Source: Prochlorococcus marinus XMU1402 (GTDB lineage: Bacteria > Cyanobacteriota > Cyanobacteriia > PCC-6307 > Cyanobiaceae). From it: a stretch of DNA of 64,000 nucleotides. The DNA lies in assembly GCF_017696205.1 (NCBI RefSeq), contig NZ_JAAORD010000001.1, positions 558,001-622,000 of the forward strand. The letters are read 5' to 3'. The notes under the pieces are model-generated. The model did not search any database, was not told the DNA's origin, and saw only the letters and a list, made by a program, of their open reading frames with translations. A program made the position numbers and the translations under genes. Of the stretch, positions 39,897-49,562 are shown in pieces; the stretch's first letter is position 1; every line of letters begins with the position of its first letter.

Positions 39897-41270
39897 ATGG
39901 AATTCTATTTATCAGAATTAAACAATGTTTTGGGGGATATTAAAAATCTGAGCAAGGGGAAAAGAGATTTTTTTAATTTTAAAAATATAAGTATTGATAG
40001 TAGAACTTTATCTAAAAATGATCTTTTTATAGCTATAAAGGGTAAAACTTTTGACGGACATAATTTTCTTCCAGATGTTTTAGATAAAGGAGTTAAATCA
40101 GTAGTAATTAAAAAAGGGATGCAGAGATTACTTCCTAGTAATTTTCCTTATTGGGTTGTAAATGACACATTAGAGGCATTTCAAAAATTAGCATTGCTAA
40201 AAAGAAAAAAATTAAATATCCCTGTTGTCGCAATAACTGGTTCTGTGGGTAAAACAACAACAAAAGAAATGATTGGTGGAGTTTTAAATAAACTTGGAAG
40301 AATTAAATTATCTCATGCAAATTTTAATAATGAGATTGGAGTTGGTCTTACTATTCTTGCTACAGATGTAGAGGATAAAGCTTTAGTTCTTGAAATGGGA
40401 ATGAGAGGTCCTGGACAGATTGAGAATTTATCTAAATATAGTGAACCCGATGTTGCAGTTATTACTAACATTGGCACAGCTCATATTGGATTGTTAGGCT
40501 CAAAAAAAAATATTACTTATGCAAAGTGTGAAATTAGTAAGTTCTTAAATCCAGAAGGAGTTGTAATAATTCCAGCAAATGATTCATTCCTAGAAAAAAC
40601 TTTAAAAGAATTTTGGAAAGGTAGAGTGTTAAAAGTAAAACTATTCAATATAGAAAATCAAAAGGAGAATTTTAAGAAAGATGATAATTTGCAAGGATTT
40701 TATAATCCTTCGAATAAAACAATTTTAATTGAAGAAAATACCTTTGAAATTTCATTTGAGGGATTTCACAATGCTTCGAATTTCTTATTTGCTTATGCAG
40801 TTGCGAAAGAGCTAGGCATTGATTTTGCAAGTTTCAATAAATTTGATTTTGTAAGTTTAGGTGGAAGGAATAAAATTCTCAAATCAGTAAAAACAACAAT
40901 ATATGATGAATCATATAATGCTTCGCCAGAGTCAGTAAAAGCATGTATTAAAAACCTACTTGATAAACCGAGAAATAAATTTTTCATATTTGGAAGTATG
41001 CAAGAATTGGGAAAAGAATCCGAAAAATATCACAAAGAAATATTTAACTTAATAAATAATTCAGATATAGAAAAGTGTTTATTTATTTGCGATAAAAAAA
41101 ATGAAAAAATTTACACCAATTATCTAAAAGATATGAAAAAATTCTTTGTTTTAAATAACATTAAAGATATACCTCAAGAGATAAACAAATCTACAAAAAA
41201 AGGTGATTCTATTCTCATAAAAGGGAGCAGATGTTGGCAACTTGAAAAAATTATTGAATTAATTAACTAG
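39897..41270 (+). CDS. murF: UDP-N-acetylmuramoyl-tripeptide-D-alanyl-D-alanine ligase (MurF)
   Basis: MurF adds D-Ala-D-Ala to the peptidoglycan precursor. The 457-residue ATP-dependent ligase has an N-terminal UDP-binding domain with ISIDSRTLSKNDLFIAIKG, the P-loop AITGSVGKTTTKEM, NNEIGVGLTIL, EMGMRGPGQI and the C-terminal DESYNASPESV with IFGSMQELG. All Mur ligase motifs are intact. The end is convergent with glmU, with only one base between the two stops. Confidence 0.94.
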   Translation: MEFYLSELNNVLGDIKNLSKGKRDFFNFKNISIDSRTLSKNDLFIAIKGKTFDGHNFLPDVLDKGVKSVVIKKGMQRLLPSNFPYWVVNDTLEAFQKLALLKRKKLNIPVVAITGSVGKTTTKEMIGGVLNKLGRIKLSHANFNNEIGVGLTILATDVEDKALVLEMGMRGPGQIENLSKYSEPDVAVITNIGTAHIGLLGSKKNITYAKCEISKFLNPEGVVIIPANDSFLEKTLKEFWKGRVLKVKLFNIENQKENFKKDDNLQGFYNPSNKTILIEENTFEISFEGFHNASNFLFAYAVAKELGIDFASFNKFDFVSLGGRNKILKSVKTTIYDESYNASPESVKACIKNLLDKPRNKFFIFGSMQELGKESEKYHKEIFNLINNSDIEKCLFICDKKNEKIYTNYLKDMKKFFVLNNIKDIPQEINKSTKKGDSILIKGSRCWQLEKIIELIN

Positions 41271-41271
41271 A

Positions 41272-42621
41272 TTAGGATTTCTTTCTTTCCCAATTTTCTA
41301 TATTTACTTGCTTAGTTCTTGAGATTGCTAATGAATTATCTTTGGAATCTTTTGTGATAACTGAACCAGCTCCTGTAGTAACTGATTCCCCTAGATTTAT
41401 TGGTGCTACAAAAACTGTATTCGCACCAATACTGGAATTTTTACCAATTTTTGTTTGATGTTTTTTCTTACCATCAAAATTTGCAGTGATAGTACCTGCT
41501 CCAATATTTGTAGATCTTCCAATAATAGAATCTCCTATATAACTTAAATGGTTTACTTTAGATTCTTCCTCTAATTGACTATTTTTGATTTCAACAAAAT
41601 TACCTATTTTGCTAAAGGAAGATATTTTGGAATTAGGCCTTATATGACTATAAGGGCCAATTTTTATATTATCCATTATCTGAGAAGCATAAACAGTAGA
41701 GTTTGAAATTTCACAATTTAGTCCCACATTAGAATTCTCAATAAAAGTATTTGGTCCGATAATGCAATGACTTTTTATTTTCGTGTTTCCTCTTATATGT
41801 GTATTAGCCTCTATGATTACGTCCCTACCAATTTCAGCTTCTTCACTAATTGAACAACTTGCTTTATTTATAAAAGTTACACCATTAAGCATATGCTTTT
41901 CTTTTATTGAATTCTGAATATTTTCCTCACATTCTGATAGTTGAATTCGGTTATTAATTCCTTGAAGCTCTCCATTATCCTCTACCTCGAGGCTTAAGGA
42001 ATTTTTTAGCAAAGATATTGTATCTGTTAAGTAAATCTCTTTTTGATTATTATTGCTTTGCAAGGTATTAATTATTTCTGACAAATTACCCCAGTTAAAA
42101 CAGTAAACACCAGCATTTATTAATATATTTTCTCTTTCAAGATCATTGCAATCTTTTTCTTCAACAATTCTCTCTATAAACCCCCCCTTCAAAAAAACTC
42201 TGCCATATCCATGAGGATTTGTTTTCTTTGTAGTAATTAAAGAAACATCAGCATTTTTTGAATCGTGTAAGTACAAAAGTCTTTTTAGAGTACTGGGCCT
42301 AATGAGAGGAACATCGCCGTTAAGTACCAAAAGTTTTCCTTCATGTTTTTTGACTTCTTCACAAAGTACTTGTATAGCATGACCTGTTCCTGATTGAGGT
42401 TCTTGAACAACAACATGGATTTTTTTATCGTTTGGTATTGACTTTTGTACTTCTTTTGATTTGTGTCCAGTAATTACGAAAATTTGATCAGGTTTTAATT
42501 CGACACATGAATCAATTACTCTTTGTAAAAGACTTTTGCCAGAAACTTTATGTAAAACTTTTGGCAATGAGCTTTCCATTCTAGTGCCCTTGCCTGCCGC
42601 TAATATCGCAACACTTAACAT
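41272..42621 (-). CDS. glmU: bifunctional GlmU (GlcNAc-1-P uridyltransferase / GlcN-1-P acetyltransferase)
   Basis: GlmU makes UDP-GlcNAc for peptidoglycan and outer-membrane sugars. The 449-residue protein has the uridyltransferase domain (about 1-230) with [28 protein letters not shown] and NGDVPLI. The left-handed beta-helix acetyltransferase domain (about 240-449) has many hexapeptide turns, such as [21 protein letters not shown] and [10 protein letters not shown]. The length is normal. It is read toward murF and is 25 bp downstream of the MnmC-like gene. Confidence 0.96.
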   Translation of the reverse strand: MLSVAILAAGKGTRMESSLPKVLHKVSGKSLLQRVIDSCVELKPDQIFVITGHKSKEVQKSIPNDKKIHVVVQEPQSGTGHAIQVLCEEVKKHEGKLLVLNGDVPLIRPSTLKRLLYLHDSKNADVSLITTKKTNPHGYGRVFLKGGFIERIVEEKDCNDLERENILINAGVYCFNWGNLSEIINTLQSNNNQKEIYLTDTISLLKNSLSLEVEDNGELQGINNRIQLSECEENIQNSIKEKHMLNGVTFINKASCSISEEAEIGRDVIIEANTHIRGNTKIKSHCIIGPNTFIENSNVGLNCEISNSTVYASQIMDNIKIGPYSHIRPNSKISSFSKIGNFVEIKNSQLEEESKVNHLSYIGDSIIGRSTNIGAGTITANFDGKKKHQTKIGKNSSIGANTVFVAPINLGESVTTGAGSVITKDSKDNSLAISRTKQVNIENWERKKS

Positions 42622-42646
42622 GTTTATTTTAAATCCTTATTTAAAT

Positions 42647-43552
42647 TTAACTCTTAATGGATAACTTCGTCATTCCCCACTTCTCTCTCCATTTATTTGT
42701 AGATAAGAGATTTGATAATAATTGTTCCTCTAATCTTTTATTAATAATATCGTCTTTACTTGAGTTTAAATCTTGATCTCTATACGGAATACTAGCTTTT
42801 GTTAAGAGATGTTCTTCTTCCATTAAAGATAACTTTTCAAAATTGAAATTAGGTTTTAATTTATTCTGATCAAATTTTGATATTGCGACAGTCCCTTGAC
42901 TCCAAAAAGTTCTGTTTTTAAAACTTGACTTAATAGTAAAAATTTCTAATCCAAGATTTCTTAAAGTTTTTCTTACTGCCGCCGAAGAAGAATAAGTGAT
43001 TAAATAACCTTGGGGATTGAGCTTTTCTGTTACTTTGGATAAAAATTCAATTGTCCAAACTTGAGGGCATTTTTGGGGAGAAAAACCATCTAAATAAATC
43101 AGATCGAATTTAATAGCTGAAGGAATAATATTGATTTTTTCTCTAGCATCTCCCCACAAAAGACTACATTTAAAAAATTGATCCTCAAAGTAATTTTTTC
43201 GGTACAATGATTCAAATATTTTTTTAACTTTTGGAACCCATAATTTCAAGAAAGATTCATTTCTAAGCGAATATTCAAGAGGCTTTTTATCAATCTCCAA
43301 ACCATACAAATTTAAAAATGATTTTTGGTTAATTAATTCATTTAATAAAGATGCAGAATTGTATCCTAAACCAAAACATATATCTAAAACATTAAGAGAT
43401 TTGCCCTTAAATCTTTGCAAATCAGACGGAGATGTAAATTTTAATTTTGTTTCCTCTAATGCTCCCAATAAACTATGGAAATTCTCTTGAAAAAATACAC
43501 TTCTTAAAGAGTAACTCCCATCTTTTGTTAAAATTTCGATTAATTCAGACAA
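42647..43552 (-). CDS. MnmC-type SAM-dependent methyltransferase (MnmC2/DUF752)
   Basis: The 301-residue protein has the methyltransferase half of MnmC, which completes mnm5U at the tRNA wobble position. Visible features are the opening ILTKDGSYSLRSVFFQENFHS, the SAM loop LDICFGLGYNSASLL, the acidic GLEIDKK and YLDGFSPQKCPQVWTIEF, the family hallmark. The FAD oxidase half (MnmC1) is absent. The start is TTG at 43552, and there is no better ATG. It overlaps nothing and is 11 bp from the aroA stop on the same strand. Confidence 0.8.
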   Translation of the reverse strand: MSELIEILTKDGSYSLRSVFFQENFHSLLGALEETKLKFTSPSDLQRFKGKSLNVLDICFGLGYNSASLLNELINQKSFLNLYGLEIDKKPLEYSLRNESFLKLWVPKVKKIFESLYRKNYFEDQFFKCSLLWGDAREKINIIPSAIKFDLIYLDGFSPQKCPQVWTIEFLSKVTEKLNPQGYLITYSSSAAVRKTLRNLGLEIFTIKSSFKNRTFWSQGTVAISKFDQNKLKPNFNFEKLSLMEEEHLLTKASIPYRDQDLNSSKDDIINKRLEEQLLSNLLSTNKWREKWGMTKLSIKS

Positions 43553-43563
43553 AAACTTTTAAG

Positions 43564-44874
43564 TTAATTAATTAATTTGGCAAGGTCTTCCCAAAATGCG
43601 GGATAAGATACGATAGAGGCATCAGCTCTCATTATTTTTGAGGTCCCTTTGGCGAGAAGTGAAGCAATAGCGAGACTCATTGCTACTCGATGATCAGTCT
43701 CACTGTCTACTTCCGCGGAATGAAATTTTGATTGACCATTAATTATTAGCCCATCATCTTTCTCTATTATTTCAGCGCCGAATTTGTTCAACTGTCTTGC
43801 CATGACTTTTAATCGGTCAGTTTCCTTAACTCTTAATTCCTGTGCATCCTTAATTTCAGAAACTCCATTACAAAAACATGCAGCCACAGTTAGTATAGGA
43901 ATCTCATCTATAAGTTTTGGGAGAATATCTCCTTCAATAGTGAATGATCTTAAATTATTTGAAGTCTTTACTCTAATAGATCCGATAGGTTCACCTGCAA
44001 TAGTCGATTTATCTAAAATCTCATAATTGCACCCCATTGAATCCATTACATTCAAAATTCCTGTTCTAGTTGGATTTAATCCGACATTCTGAATTAAAAC
44101 CTCGGAATTTGGAACAATAGATGCAGCAATCATCCAAAAAGAAGCAGAGCTTATGTCTCCAGGAATCAGTATTCTTTGGCCAATTAAGTTACCTCCTGAC
44201 TTGATAACTACATTTCTTCCTAATTCTCCTCTGATACTGATGTCTGCTCCAAATGCTTTTAACATTCTTTCAGTATGATCTCTTGAAGATGCTGGTTCAA
44301 TAACAGAAGTTGTTCCAGAAGCTTTAAGGCCTGCCAATAAAATTGCAGATTTTACTTGAGCACTCGCTACAGGGGTTCCAATAACACATCCTTTAAGTTT
44401 ATTCCCATCAATTGAGATTGGAGCTTTGTTTCCTTTTTCTCTACCAAAAATTTTGCCACCCATCAACGATAATGGTTTGCCCACTCTCCCCATTGGCCTT
44501 TCATTAAGAGAAATATCACCCGTTAAGATAAAATTCTTGCCTTCTTGACCGGCAAGTAACCCCATTAATAATCTCATGGTGGTTCCCGAATTTCCACAAT
44601 TTAGAATTTCTTTGGGCTCTTTAAATCCATTAAGACCCAATCCTGAAATCGTAAAAGGCTCATTTTCTCTTATCTCTGGTATGTTTACACCTAATTTTCT
44701 AAGACAATCAGCAGTTGAAAGTGGATCTTCAGAATGTAAAAACCCCTCAATAGTCGTCTCACCCTTAGCAATACTTCCTATTATTAAAGCTCTATGAGAA
44801 ATAGATTTATCTCCAGGTACTTTTACTTTTCCTATTAAATTAACTCCACCTTTTATTGTGCGGATATTATTCAT
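43564..44874 (-). CDS. aroA: 3-phosphoshikimate 1-carboxyvinyltransferase (EPSP synthase)
   Basis: AroA joins shikimate-3-phosphate and phosphoenolpyruvate, the sixth step of aromatic synthesis. The 436-residue protein shows [18 protein letters not shown] with the PEP-binding Lys, [19 protein letters not shown], the conserved [11 protein letters not shown] loop and the C-terminal [13 protein letters not shown] with [12 protein letters not shown] chose the ATG at 44874 ([10 protein letters not shown]); a TTG two codons earlier at 44880 is less likely. It is divergent from comB across a 133-bp region. Confidence 0.96.
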   Translation of the reverse strand: MNNIRTIKGGVNLIGKVKVPGDKSISHRALIIGSIAKGETTIEGFLHSEDPLSTADCLRKLGVNIPEIRENEPFTISGLGLNGFKEPKEILNCGNSGTTMRLLMGLLAGQEGKNFILTGDISLNERPMGRVGKPLSLMGGKIFGREKGNKAPISIDGNKLKGCVIGTPVASAQVKSAILLAGLKASGTTSVIEPASSRDHTERMLKAFGADISIRGELGRNVVIKSGGNLIGQRILIPGDISSASFWMIAASIVPNSEVLIQNVGLNPTRTGILNVMDSMGCNYEILDKSTIAGEPIGSIRVKTSNNLRSFTIEGDILPKLIDEIPILTVAACFCNGVSEIKDAQELRVKETDRLKVMARQLNKFGAEIIEKDDGLIINGQSKFHSAEVDSETDHRVAMSLAIASLLAKGTSKIMRADASIVSYPAFWEDLAKLIN

Positions 44875-44978
44875 TTTCAAATTAAATACTTGATAAGTTT
44901 ATGTAAAAACAAATTAGTTATATATTATCAATAAGTTTGTTTTTAAAAAAAAAATAATCAAATTAAGTAACTGTTTTC

Positions 44979-45004
44979 TATAATAAGAGTAGAAAAAGGA
45001 CTTA
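44979..45004 (+). promoter_or_regulatory. predicted comB promoter -10 element and Shine-Dalgarno
   Basis: A perfect TATAAT lies at 44979-44984, preceded by an AT-rich spacer with no strong -35. Transcription would begin near 44991. AAAAAGGA at 44993-45000 provides a Shine-Dalgarno-like AGGA about 7 bases before the ATT codon at 45008. The short leader of about 17 bases supports the chosen comB start. This is a prediction from sequence only. Confidence 0.55.
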
Positions 45005-45007
45005 ATT

Positions 45008-45736
45008 ATTAATCTTACTTATTATCACGTTGCAAAGGATGTTCCAGAAATAAGTCCAAACATTGCAGTTGTCATTGATGTTTTAAGAGCTACAACTACA
45101 ATCTCTTGGGCTTTAAAAAACGGGGCTGATTCAATACAAGTTTTCGCAGATTTAGATTTATTAAAAGAATCAGCAATTAACTGGCAAGCTGAAAAGAGAC
45201 TAATGATCGGAGAGAGAGGTGGAAAGAAGATTGAGGGCTTTGATTTAGGAAATTCTCCTTTATCAGTTACAAAGAAAATTGTTAATGGTAAAAGACTATT
45301 TATGAGTACAACTAATGGGACTAAATCATTGCAAAAAGTTCAAAATGCTAAGCATTTATTTGCTATGGGTCTTCCAAATAGGAAAGCAGTTGCCGAAAAA
45401 ATCATTTCATTAAAAAGTGAAAATATTTTAATACTTGGTAGTGGTTGGGAAGGCTCTTATTCACTTGAGGATTCTTTAGCTGCCGGTGCTTTGGCCTCAT
45501 ATCTAATAGAGAATTGTAGTTTCGAAATTAATATTATGAATGATGAATTACAAGCTGCTTTGGCACTTTGGGATGTCTGGAAAAATGATATTTTGAAATG
45601 TTTAAAAACAGCAACCCATGGCAAAAGATTGACAAGTCTTGGAGATTATGAGGATGATTTTAAATGTTGCTCTGAACTTGATTGCTTAGATATTGTTCCG
45701 GCTCAAGTTGAAAGAGGTGTAATTCGTGCCTCATGA
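45008..45736 (+). CDS. comB: 2-phosphosulfolactate phosphatase-like protein (ComB family), apparent ATT start
   Basis: The protein is a ComB family phosphatase. In methanogens ComB dephosphorylates 2-phosphosulfolactate; in cyanobacteria the role is not settled. Conserved family features are VVIDVLRATTTISWALKNGA, GERGGKKIEGFDLGNSP, STTNGTKSLQ and EDSLAAGAL. Homology starts upstream of the first ATG (45203): 64 residues from 45011 (NLTYYHVAKDVPEI...) belong to the family fold. The frame opens after a TAG at 44990-44992, and the only plausible starts there are ATT codons (45005 or 45008), giving about 242 residues, the normal length. It is divergent from aroA. Confidence 0.75.
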   Translation: MNLTYYHVAKDVPEISPNIAVVIDVLRATTTISWALKNGADSIQVFADLDLLKESAINWQAEKRLMIGERGGKKIEGFDLGNSPLSVTKKIVNGKRLFMSTTNGTKSLQKVQNAKHLFAMGLPNRKAVAEKIISLKSENILILGSGWEGSYSLEDSLAAGALASYLIENCSFEINIMNDELQAALALWDVWKNDILKCLKTATHGKRLTSLGDYEDDFKCCSELDCLDIVPAQVERGVIRAS

Positions 45737-45766
45737 TTTACGAATTGGTTCATTAGGAGTAAAGTC

Positions 45767-46594
45767 TTGACTGATTTTTTGGTAGCTGCATTGCAAATTA
45801 CAAGTACTTCAAATGTTGAAGCAAATTTTACTGAAGCAGAAGAACAGATTGAATTAGCTGCTAGAAGAGGTGCTGAGTTAATAGGATTGCCTGAGAATTT
45901 TGCTTTTTTAGGAGGAGATGATGAGAAACTTAGATTAGCTTCTGAATTGTCAGAGAAGTGTGCAAATTTTCTAAAAACTATGTCCCAAAGATATCAAGTA
46001 TTTCTTTTAGGAGGAGGGTATCCTGTCCCTGCTGGTGATGATAGTCATACTTTTAATAGGTCAGCCTTATTTGGGAAAGATGGACAGATTTTGGCAAAAT
46101 ATGACAAGATTCATTTGTTTGATGTTGATTTACCGGATGGAAATTTATACAAGGAATCATCTACTATTTTATCCGGAGGAGAGTATCCACCCGTTGTAGA
46201 TGTCCCAGGTTTATGCAAGATAGGATTGTCGATTTGTTACGACGTTAGATTTCCTGAACTCTATAGATATTTGTCTTCAAATGGTGCAGAGCTAATTATG
46301 ATTCCCGCAGCTTTTACAGCATTTACTGGAAAAGATCATTGGCAAATCCTATTACAAGCAAGAGCAATTGAGAATACAGCATATGTAGTCGCTCCAGCTC
46401 AAACTGGGATTCATTATGGAAGAAGGCAAAGTCATGGCCATGCAATGGTAATTGACCCTTGGGGTACAGTTTTATCTGATGCTGGAAAAACTCAGGGAGC
46501 TGCAATAGCACCTGCTGATAAAGAAAGAGTAAAGAAAATTAGGGAGCAGATGCCAAGCCTTAAACATAGAAAAAACAAATTGTTTTCGAACTAA
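45767..46594 (+). CDS. carbon-nitrogen hydrolase (nitrilase superfamily, Nit-like)
   Basis: The 275-residue amidase-fold protein has the full Glu-Lys-Cys triad: Glu in IGLPENFAFL, Lys in KYDKIHLFDVD and Cys in GLSICYDVRFPELYR. LLQARAIENTAYVVAPAQTG and GHAMVIDPWGTVL are typical of the Nit1/Nit2-like branch, which repairs deaminated glutathione or hydrolyses omega-amidic acids. The start is TTG at 45767, with AGGAG at 45755-45759 seven bases away. Its stop TAA overlaps the amidase ATG by one base (TAATG). Confidence 0.87.
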   Translation: MTDFLVAALQITSTSNVEANFTEAEEQIELAARRGAELIGLPENFAFLGGDDEKLRLASELSEKCANFLKTMSQRYQVFLLGGGYPVPAGDDSHTFNRSALFGKDGQILAKYDKIHLFDVDLPDGNLYKESSTILSGGEYPPVVDVPGLCKIGLSICYDVRFPELYRYLSSNGAELIMIPAAFTAFTGKDHWQILLQARAIENTAYVVAPAQTGIHYGRRQSHGHAMVIDPWGTVLSDAGKTQGAAIAPADKERVKKIREQMPSLKHRKNKLFSN

Positions 46595-47679
46595 TGATAA
46601 AGTTTTTAGAAAATAAACTTTTTCGTTATTTATCCGTTTTTTTATTTTTAAATTCTTCGATCCTTCCAGTTAAATCTTCAAGTGCTCTGGCGGCATGGGC
46701 AATAAATACTAATGGGGTTTTAGAATTAAGAACTAAATCAAATACAAATTTAAAAGCATACTTTCAGAAGGCTAATCAAATATCGGGCGATAGATTCTGG
46801 GTAGATTTTCCAGGAGAGTTAAAAAATCCCAGAACAATAAAAGGTAATGGCCCAATAAAAGAAATTAGATTAGGTAAACCAGATAAGGGTAAAACAAGAT
46901 TAGTAATTGAATTTAAGGAAGAGACTTATTTGAAACCTTTGACTTGGCAAATGGTTGGCTTAGATCAAAATAGATGGAGAATTAAACTATTTAACCCAAA
47001 ATATTCATTTAAAAAGATTGGTGAAGGTTTAGTTGAAAAGAAAAGAGGAAATATCAAAGCAAATCAAAATTTAATTAATAAGAAGAGAAACAATTATGGT
47101 TACTTGAAACTACCAGAGGTAAAACGAAACAAGTTTGAGGTTGTAATCGATCCAGGGCATGGAGGACCTGATCCAGGAGCAATAGGTATTGGTGGTATTA
47201 GAGAAACAGATGTTGTTCTAGAGATTTCAAAAATAGTTAAAAAATTACTTTCTGAGAAAGGTATCAAAGTAAGAATGACTAGAACAAATGAAGTTGATTT
47301 GGATTTGCCTCCAAGAGTTTCCATTGCTAATAATACGGGTGCAGATATCTTTGTAAGTATTCATGCAAATGCCTCAAGAGGTAAAAGAAGAGACATAAAT
47401 GGATTGGAAACCTTTTATTACAGAGGGTGGAGAGGAAGATTACTTGCGAAAAGAATTCAAAAACAAATTTTAAGAGTTTCTCCTGGGAGTCCTGATCGAG
47501 GAGTTAAACAAGGTCGATTTTATGTAATTAAAAATACTAGGATGCCTGCAGTTCTTGTAGAAATTGGATTTTTAACGGGAAGATTAGATGCAAGAAGATT
47601 AGAAAAAATAACCCATCGAAAAAGATTAGCCTATGCAATTGCAAAAGGCATCCTCGAATATCTAGATAAAGTAGGGTGA
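46594..47679 (+). CDS. amiC: N-acetylmuramoyl-L-alanine amidase (AmiC type) with AMIN domain
   Basis: This periplasmic enzyme splits septal peptidoglycan. The 361-residue protein has a signal peptide (to about residue 30, SSALA), then an AMIN domain (about 35-140) for targeting to septa, and a linker. The amidase_3 catalytic domain (about 175-360) has zinc-binding VVIDPGHGGPDPGAIG (His), RETDVVLEIS (Glu), SIHANASRG (His) and VLVEIGFLTG (catalytic Glu). It starts inside the nitrilase stop and overlaps the murI GTG, so the three genes are translationally coupled. The AMIN domain was judged by position and strand pattern. Confidence 0.9.
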   Translation: MIKFLENKLFRYLSVFLFLNSSILPVKSSSALAAWAINTNGVLELRTKSNTNLKAYFQKANQISGDRFWVDFPGELKNPRTIKGNGPIKEIRLGKPDKGKTRLVIEFKEETYLKPLTWQMVGLDQNRWRIKLFNPKYSFKKIGEGLVEKKRGNIKANQNLINKKRNNYGYLKLPEVKRNKFEVVIDPGHGGPDPGAIGIGGIRETDVVLEISKIVKKLLSEKGIKVRMTRTNEVDLDLPPRVSIANNTGADIFVSIHANASRGKRRDINGLETFYYRGWRGRLLAKRIQKQILRVSPGSPDRGVKQGRFYVIKNTRMPAVLVEIGFLTGRLDARRLEKITHRKRLAYAIAKGILEYLDKVG

Positions 47680-48470
47680 AACTTAAAATAGGTATATTTG
47701 ATAGCGGAATAGGTGGTTTTACCGTCCTTAATTCTTTACTAAAAACACGTAATGATATGGAAGTTTTTTATTTGGCGGATACAAAAAGAATACCTTTTGG
47801 GAACAAAAATAATAAAGAGATAAGATTAATTGCAAAGGAGATTTGTACTTTTTTTGTTGATAAGAATTTGGATGCACTTTTAGTTGCTTGTAACACTACA
47901 AATGCGTGTGCCCTTGATATTCTGGAAGATAATCTAAAGGTTCCTTGTTTTGACCTTATAAACTCAGTTTCTGAAACAGTAAATAAACAGATAATTGGTG
48001 TGTTGGCTACAAAAACAACAGTCAGATCTTCATATTACAAAAAAGCTTTAAATTCTAAAAAGGATAATTTGAAAATATTTCAACAAGAATGTCCAGAATT
48101 TGTATCAGAAATAGAAAAAGAAAAGCTCAATTTCGATAAATTAGATTATCTTTCGGATTTGTATCTAAGACCTCTATTAACTAGAAATATTGAAGAATTA
48201 ATACTTGGATGTAGTCATTATCCATTAATTTATGACTTTTTAAGAAAAAAAGTTGATTCAAATATAAAAATTATTGATCCAGCGGAAGCGTTAATAAAAA
48301 AATTTAATGAAACTTTTACTAATTCAAAAAAAGACTGCTATGAAAGTCTTTCAAATGAATATATAAAATTCTTTGTTACTTCAGAAAAAGATGAATTTTC
48401 CAAAAAAGTAAAATTTTGGCTTGAAATTAATAAAGAAATTAGGTTGGTTAACCTCCGAAGCATTGTTTGA
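47676..48470 (+). CDS. murI: glutamate racemase
   Basis: MurI makes D-glutamate for peptidoglycan. The 264-residue racemase has IGIFDSGIGGFTVL, YLADTKRIPFGNK, the first catalytic Cys in LVACNTTNACALD and the second in ILGCSHYPLIYD. Start is GTG at 47676, sharing GTGA with the amidase stop, so the two are coupled. Length and motifs are normal. The next gene, for solanesyl diphosphate synthase, is 27 bp away with a good AG-rich ribosome site (GAGAGGG). Confidence 0.93.
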   Translation: MKLKIGIFDSGIGGFTVLNSLLKTRNDMEVFYLADTKRIPFGNKNNKEIRLIAKEICTFFVDKNLDALLVACNTTNACALDILEDNLKVPCFDLINSVSETVNKQIIGVLATKTTVRSSYYKKALNSKKDNLKIFQQECPEFVSEIEKEKLNFDKLDYLSDLYLRPLLTRNIEELILGCSHYPLIYDFLRKKVDSNIKIIDPAEALIKKFNETFTNSKKDCYESLSNEYIKFFVTSEKDEFSKKVKFWLEINKEIRLVNLRSIV

Positions 48471-48497
48471 TTCCTTAATATATAAGAGAGGGCAACA

Positions 48498-49469
48498 ATG
48501 AACACAGTAACAGAACTACTACAACCAGTTGAAAATGATCTTGATGATCTCATTCTTGAACTGAAAAATCTAATTGGAGCTGGTCATCCAATTCTTCAAG
48601 CCGCAGCAGAGCATTTATTTAGTGCGGGCGGAAAAAGACTGAGACCTGGAATAGTTTTGTTGATTTCAAAAGCTATATCCCATGAATTTAATTTAAAAGA
48701 TAAACATAAAAGACTTGCTGAAATAACTGAAATGATTCATACGGCATCATTAGTCCATGATGATGTTGTTGATGAGGCTTCTACAAGAAGAGGCGTAGAT
48801 ACTGTACATAGCAGATTTAATACTCGAGTAGCTGTATTGGCTGGTGATTTTTTATTCGCTCAAGCAAGTTGGCATTTAGCCAATCTTGATAATGTTAATG
48901 TTGTTAAATTACTTAGTAGAGTAATAATGGATTTAGCAGAAGGTGAAATTAAACAGAATTTAAATAGATTCGATTCGGCTCAATCTTTTTCCAAATACAT
49001 AAATAAAAGTTATTGTAAAACGGCATCTTTAATTGCTAATAGTTGTAAAGCTGCAGGTGTTTTAAGTGATCTTAATGATGAAAAATTAAATGCTCTTTAC
49101 GATTTTGGTAAAAATATTGGTCTTGCATTCCAAGTTGTAGATGACATACTTGATTTTACTGGAAACGATAAACAACTCGGAAAACCTGCTGTTAGTGACC
49201 TAGCTAGTGGATACCTAACTGCACCAGTTTTGTATGCCTTGGAAGAGAATAAGAAGTTGTCTGTTCTCATAAATAGAGAACTTGTTGAAAAAGATGATTT
49301 AGATCATGCTCTTGGTATTATTATGAATTCTAATGCCATTGAAAGTTCTAGAAAACTAGCTGAAAATTTTGCAATGCTCTCTAAAGAAGCTATATCTTGG
49401 ATTCCTGATTCAGAATATAAAAGAGCTTTAATGGCACTGCCGGAATTTGTTCTAGGTCGCATTTATTAG
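48498..49469 (+). CDS. sds: solanesyl diphosphate synthase (long-chain polyprenyl synthase)
   Basis: The 323-residue enzyme makes the C45 tail of plastoquinone. It has the two Asp-rich motifs of E-type prenyl synthases: first LVHDDVVDEAS (DDxxD) and second QVVDDILDFTG. SAGGKRLRPGIVLLISKA, AVLAGDFLFAQASWHLA and GKPAVSDLASGYLTAPVLYAL are also typical. The position five residues upstream of the first Asp motif is small, which fits a long-chain product. It follows murI and is followed by a 93-bp spacer before acs. Confidence 0.92.
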   Translation: MNTVTELLQPVENDLDDLILELKNLIGAGHPILQAAAEHLFSAGGKRLRPGIVLLISKAISHEFNLKDKHKRLAEITEMIHTASLVHDDVVDEASTRRGVDTVHSRFNTRVAVLAGDFLFAQASWHLANLDNVNVVKLLSRVIMDLAEGEIKQNLNRFDSAQSFSKYINKSYCKTASLIANSCKAAGVLSDLNDEKLNALYDFGKNIGLAFQVVDDILDFTGNDKQLGKPAVSDLASGYLTAPVLYALEENKKLSVLINRELVEKDDLDHALGIIMNSNAIESSRKLAENFAMLSKEAISWIPDSEYKRALMALPEFVLGRIY

Positions 49470-49562
49470 ATCTAGTAAAAAAAAATTTTCAGCTAAATTA
49501 ATATTAAAATTTTTGAAAACAATAATTTTTTCGACTAAATTTATTAAGCATAGATTTATTTA

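Noticed and set aside
45203-45736. comB starting at the first ATG, 177 residues
   Set aside because: Family-conserved sequence, including the LRATTT segment, continues for about 64 residues upstream in the same frame, so this would remove the N-terminal part of the fold.
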